From: an uncultured Synechococcus sp.
Lineage (GTDB): Bacteria; Cyanobacteriota; Cyanobacteriia; PCC-6307; Cyanobiaceae
Assembly: GCA_937975655.1 (NCBI GenBank)
Contig: CALJTZ010000354.1
Coordinates: 1 to 6,721, forward strand
Direction: 5' to 3'
DNA: 6,721 bases
The stretch's first letter is position 1, and the number at the start of each line of letters is the position of its first letter. This document shows, piece by piece, positions 5,510 to 6,721 of this stretch. Position numbers and translations under genes: made by a program. The notes beneath the pieces were generated by a model. That model was not told the origin of the DNA and searched no databases. It saw only the letters and a list, made by a program, of their open reading frames with translations.

Positions 5510-6502
5510 ATGACCCCCAAGAGCCTCGACGTTGTCGGTATCGGCAACGCCATTGTTGACGTGCTGGTGCAGGCGGATGACGACCTGCTCGACAATTTCG
5601 AGCTCACCAAGGGCACCATGGCCCTGGTGGATGCCGCCCAGGCTGAAACCCTCTACGCCAGCGTGGGCCCTGGCCTCGAAACCTCGGGTGGGTCTGCCGC
5701 CAACACCCTGGCGGGCATCGCCCAGCTGGGCGGGCGGGCCGGCTTCATCGGCCGCGTTCGCGACGACCAACTTGGCGGCATCTTTGCCCACGACATCCGC
5801 TCCGTGGGGGCCCGCTTCGAGACCCCCGCTGCCACCACCGGCCCCTCCACGGCCCGCTGTTTGATCCTGGTGACCCCGGATGCCCAGCGCACCATGTGCA
5901 CCTATCTGGGGGCCTCGGTGGGGTTGGATCCGGCCGACCTCGATCTGGAGATGGTGGCCCAGGCCAAGGTGCTCTACCTCGAGGGCTACCTGTGGGACAG
6001 CGACGAGGCCAAGGCGGCCTTTATCGCCGCGGCTGAGGTGGCCCGGGCCCATGGTGGTGAGGTGGCCCTGAGCCTCTCCGATGCCTTCTGCGTGGAGCGC
6101 CATCGCGACAGCTTCCTGGAGCTGGTGGATGGCCACGTGGACATCCTGTTTGCCAATGAGATGGAGATCACAGCCCTCTACAAGGCCAACAGCTTTGAGG
6201 AGGCCGCCAAGCAGGTGCGCGGCCGCTGCAAGCTGGCCGCCCTCACCCGCAGTGAGCTGGGGTCGTTGATCCTCAACGGCGTGGGCAGTCACGCCATCGA
6301 GCCCTTCAAGCTCGGCCCCTTGGTGGATACCACCGGTGCCGGTGATCTCTACGCCGCTGGTTTTCTACATGCCTACACCCAGGGCCAGGACATCGCCGCC
6401 TGCGGCCGCCTCGGCTCCCTCTGCGCCGGCCAGGTGGTGACCCAGCTCGGCCCCCGTCCCCACGGCTCCCTCAAGGACCTGGTGGCCGCTCACCTGGGCT
6501 GA
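5510..6502 (+). CDS. PfkB-family kinase, probably adenosine kinase
   Basis: This 330-aa protein belongs to the ribokinase/PfkB superfamily. It most resembles the adenosine-kinase-like group known from proteobacteria and cyanobacteria, which would phosphorylate adenosine to AMP with ATP. Motifs are: N-terminal DVVGIGNAIVDVLV (7-20); the substrate-side SGGSAANT (59-66) and GRVRDDQLGG (81-90); YLEGYLWD (156-163); DILFANEMEI (211-220); ALTRSELGS (244-252); and the PfkB signature DTTGAGDLYAAGFL (273-286), with catalytic Asp279 in GAGD. The frame is open for another 72 codons upstream, inside purA, but the family N-terminus begins just after the ATG at 5510, so that start is chosen. No Shine-Dalgarno is seen in the 32-base gap; the leader is pyrimidine-rich. 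Sitting after purA fits a role in AMP supply. A sugar or other nucleoside substrate cannot be excluded from sequence alone. Confidence 0.92.
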   Translation: MTPKSLDVVGIGNAIVDVLVQADDDLLDNFELTKGTMALVDAAQAETLYASVGPGLETSGGSAANTLAGIAQLGGRAGFIGRVRDDQLGGIFAHDIRSVGARFETPAATTGPSTARCLILVTPDAQRTMCTYLGASVGLDPADLDLEMVAQAKVLYLEGYLWDSDEAKAAFIAAAEVARAHGGEVALSLSDAFCVERHRDSFLELVDGHVDILFANEMEITALYKANSFEEAAKQVRGRCKLAALTRSELGSLILNGVGSHAIEPFKLGPLVDTTGAGDLYAAGFLHAYTQGQDIAACGRLGSLCAGQVVTQLGPRPHGSLKDLVAAHLG

Positions 6503-6519
6503 ACGTCCGCCCCGGGATA

Positions 6520-6543
6520 GCCCAGCTGCTGGAGCAGCTCGGC
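6520..6543 (+). other. Imperfect hairpin after the kinase gene
   Basis: AGCTGCT (6524-6530) and AGCAGCT (6533-6539) are perfectly complementary around GG. After one C/C mismatch, GCC (6520-6522) pairs with GGC (6541-6543). There is no T-run afterwards, so it does not meet the intrinsic-terminator pattern. It could still pause transcription or protect the 3' end of the purA-kinase message. Confidence 0.3.
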
Positions 6544-6549
6544 CACAGC

Positions 6550-6721
6550 ATGAATGATGGCGAAGCCGGTCAGAAATACGAAAGTCTCAAACTCTATGGT
6601 GCCAAGCACCAGCTCGCTGTGGGCGGTATTCTGGCCAACGTGCAGCCGCTGCTGACCGCCAAGCGCGCCGGCATCACGATTTTCCAGGAATCGACCAAAC
6701 TGCTCGAAGCCATCAATGAGC
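6550..6721 (+). CDS. Start of an unrecognised protein, cut by the window edge
   Basis: From the ATG at 6550 the frame is open for 57 codons to the window end (MNDGEAGQKYESLKLYGAKH...). The visible part is a mixed, lysine- and glutamate-containing sequence with probable helices, including LLTAKRAGITIF and ESTKLLEAINE. I do not recognise a family. By hand count, G+C at codon positions 1, 2 and 3 is about 58, 37 and 68 percent, the order expected for a true coding frame but with a lower third position than the neighbours. The opposite strand is also open here and would end at 6490, but its product has no lysine and is rich in His, Gln and Gly, like the shadow frames of the other genes. No Shine-Dalgarno lies at normal spacing (GGAG at 6531-6534 is 15 bases away). 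The frame also stays open upstream into the kinase gene, so this could be a 5'-truncated remnant. Confidence 0.42.
   Translation, partial: MNDGEAGQKYESLKLYGAKHQLAVGGILANVQPLLTAKRAGITIFQESTKLLEAINE

Noticed and set aside
5348..6292. A 314-codon minus-strand frame opposite the end of purA and the kinase
   Set aside because: It crosses two confirmed genes, has shadow-type composition and no recognisable motif.

Overview
The window looks like a chromosomal segment of a high-GC marine or brackish picocyanobacterium (Synechococcus/Cyanobium lineage). The evidence is a Psb27 photosystem II assembly lipoprotein, ProS, PurA and inorganic pyrophosphatase proteins of clearly cyanobacterial type, very GC-rich third codon positions, weak or absent Shine-Dalgarno sequences, and one GCGATCGC (HIP1) octamer. 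Lineage is inferred from remembered family sequences, not from a search.

Left part (1-1563). The 3' end of an unidentified plus-strand gene stops 4 bases from the stop of convergent ppa (minus strand, family I inorganic pyrophosphatase). Upstream of ppa, and overlapping its start, is a probable small one-helix membrane protein gene with a reasonable sigma70-type promoter. Further upstream is a minus-strand gene for a helix-turn-helix (AlpA/MerR-like) protein.

Middle and right part (1564-6502). A divergent spacer leads into a plus-strand series: proS (prolyl-tRNA synthetase with editing domain), psb27, a strong intrinsic terminator, purA (adenylosuccinate synthetase) and a PfkB-family, adenosine-kinase-like gene 32 bases after purA. 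The purA/kinase pair makes sense as an AMP-supplying unit: purA acts in de novo AMP synthesis, and the kinase probably salvages adenosine. ProS and PurA reactions both release pyrophosphate or use nucleotides, and Ppa removes pyrophosphate, so most of the window is core housekeeping.

Right edge (6503-6721). After the kinase, base composition drops and a plus-strand reading frame with coding-like codon structure starts at 6550 and runs off the window. I do not recognise it.

I found no mobile element, CRISPR array, RNA gene or evident new system. The most notable points are the loss of a catalytic aspartate in the pyrophosphatase, the overlapping small membrane ORF at the 5' end of ppa, the non-ATG purA start behind a hairpin, and the compositionally distinct ORF at the right edge.
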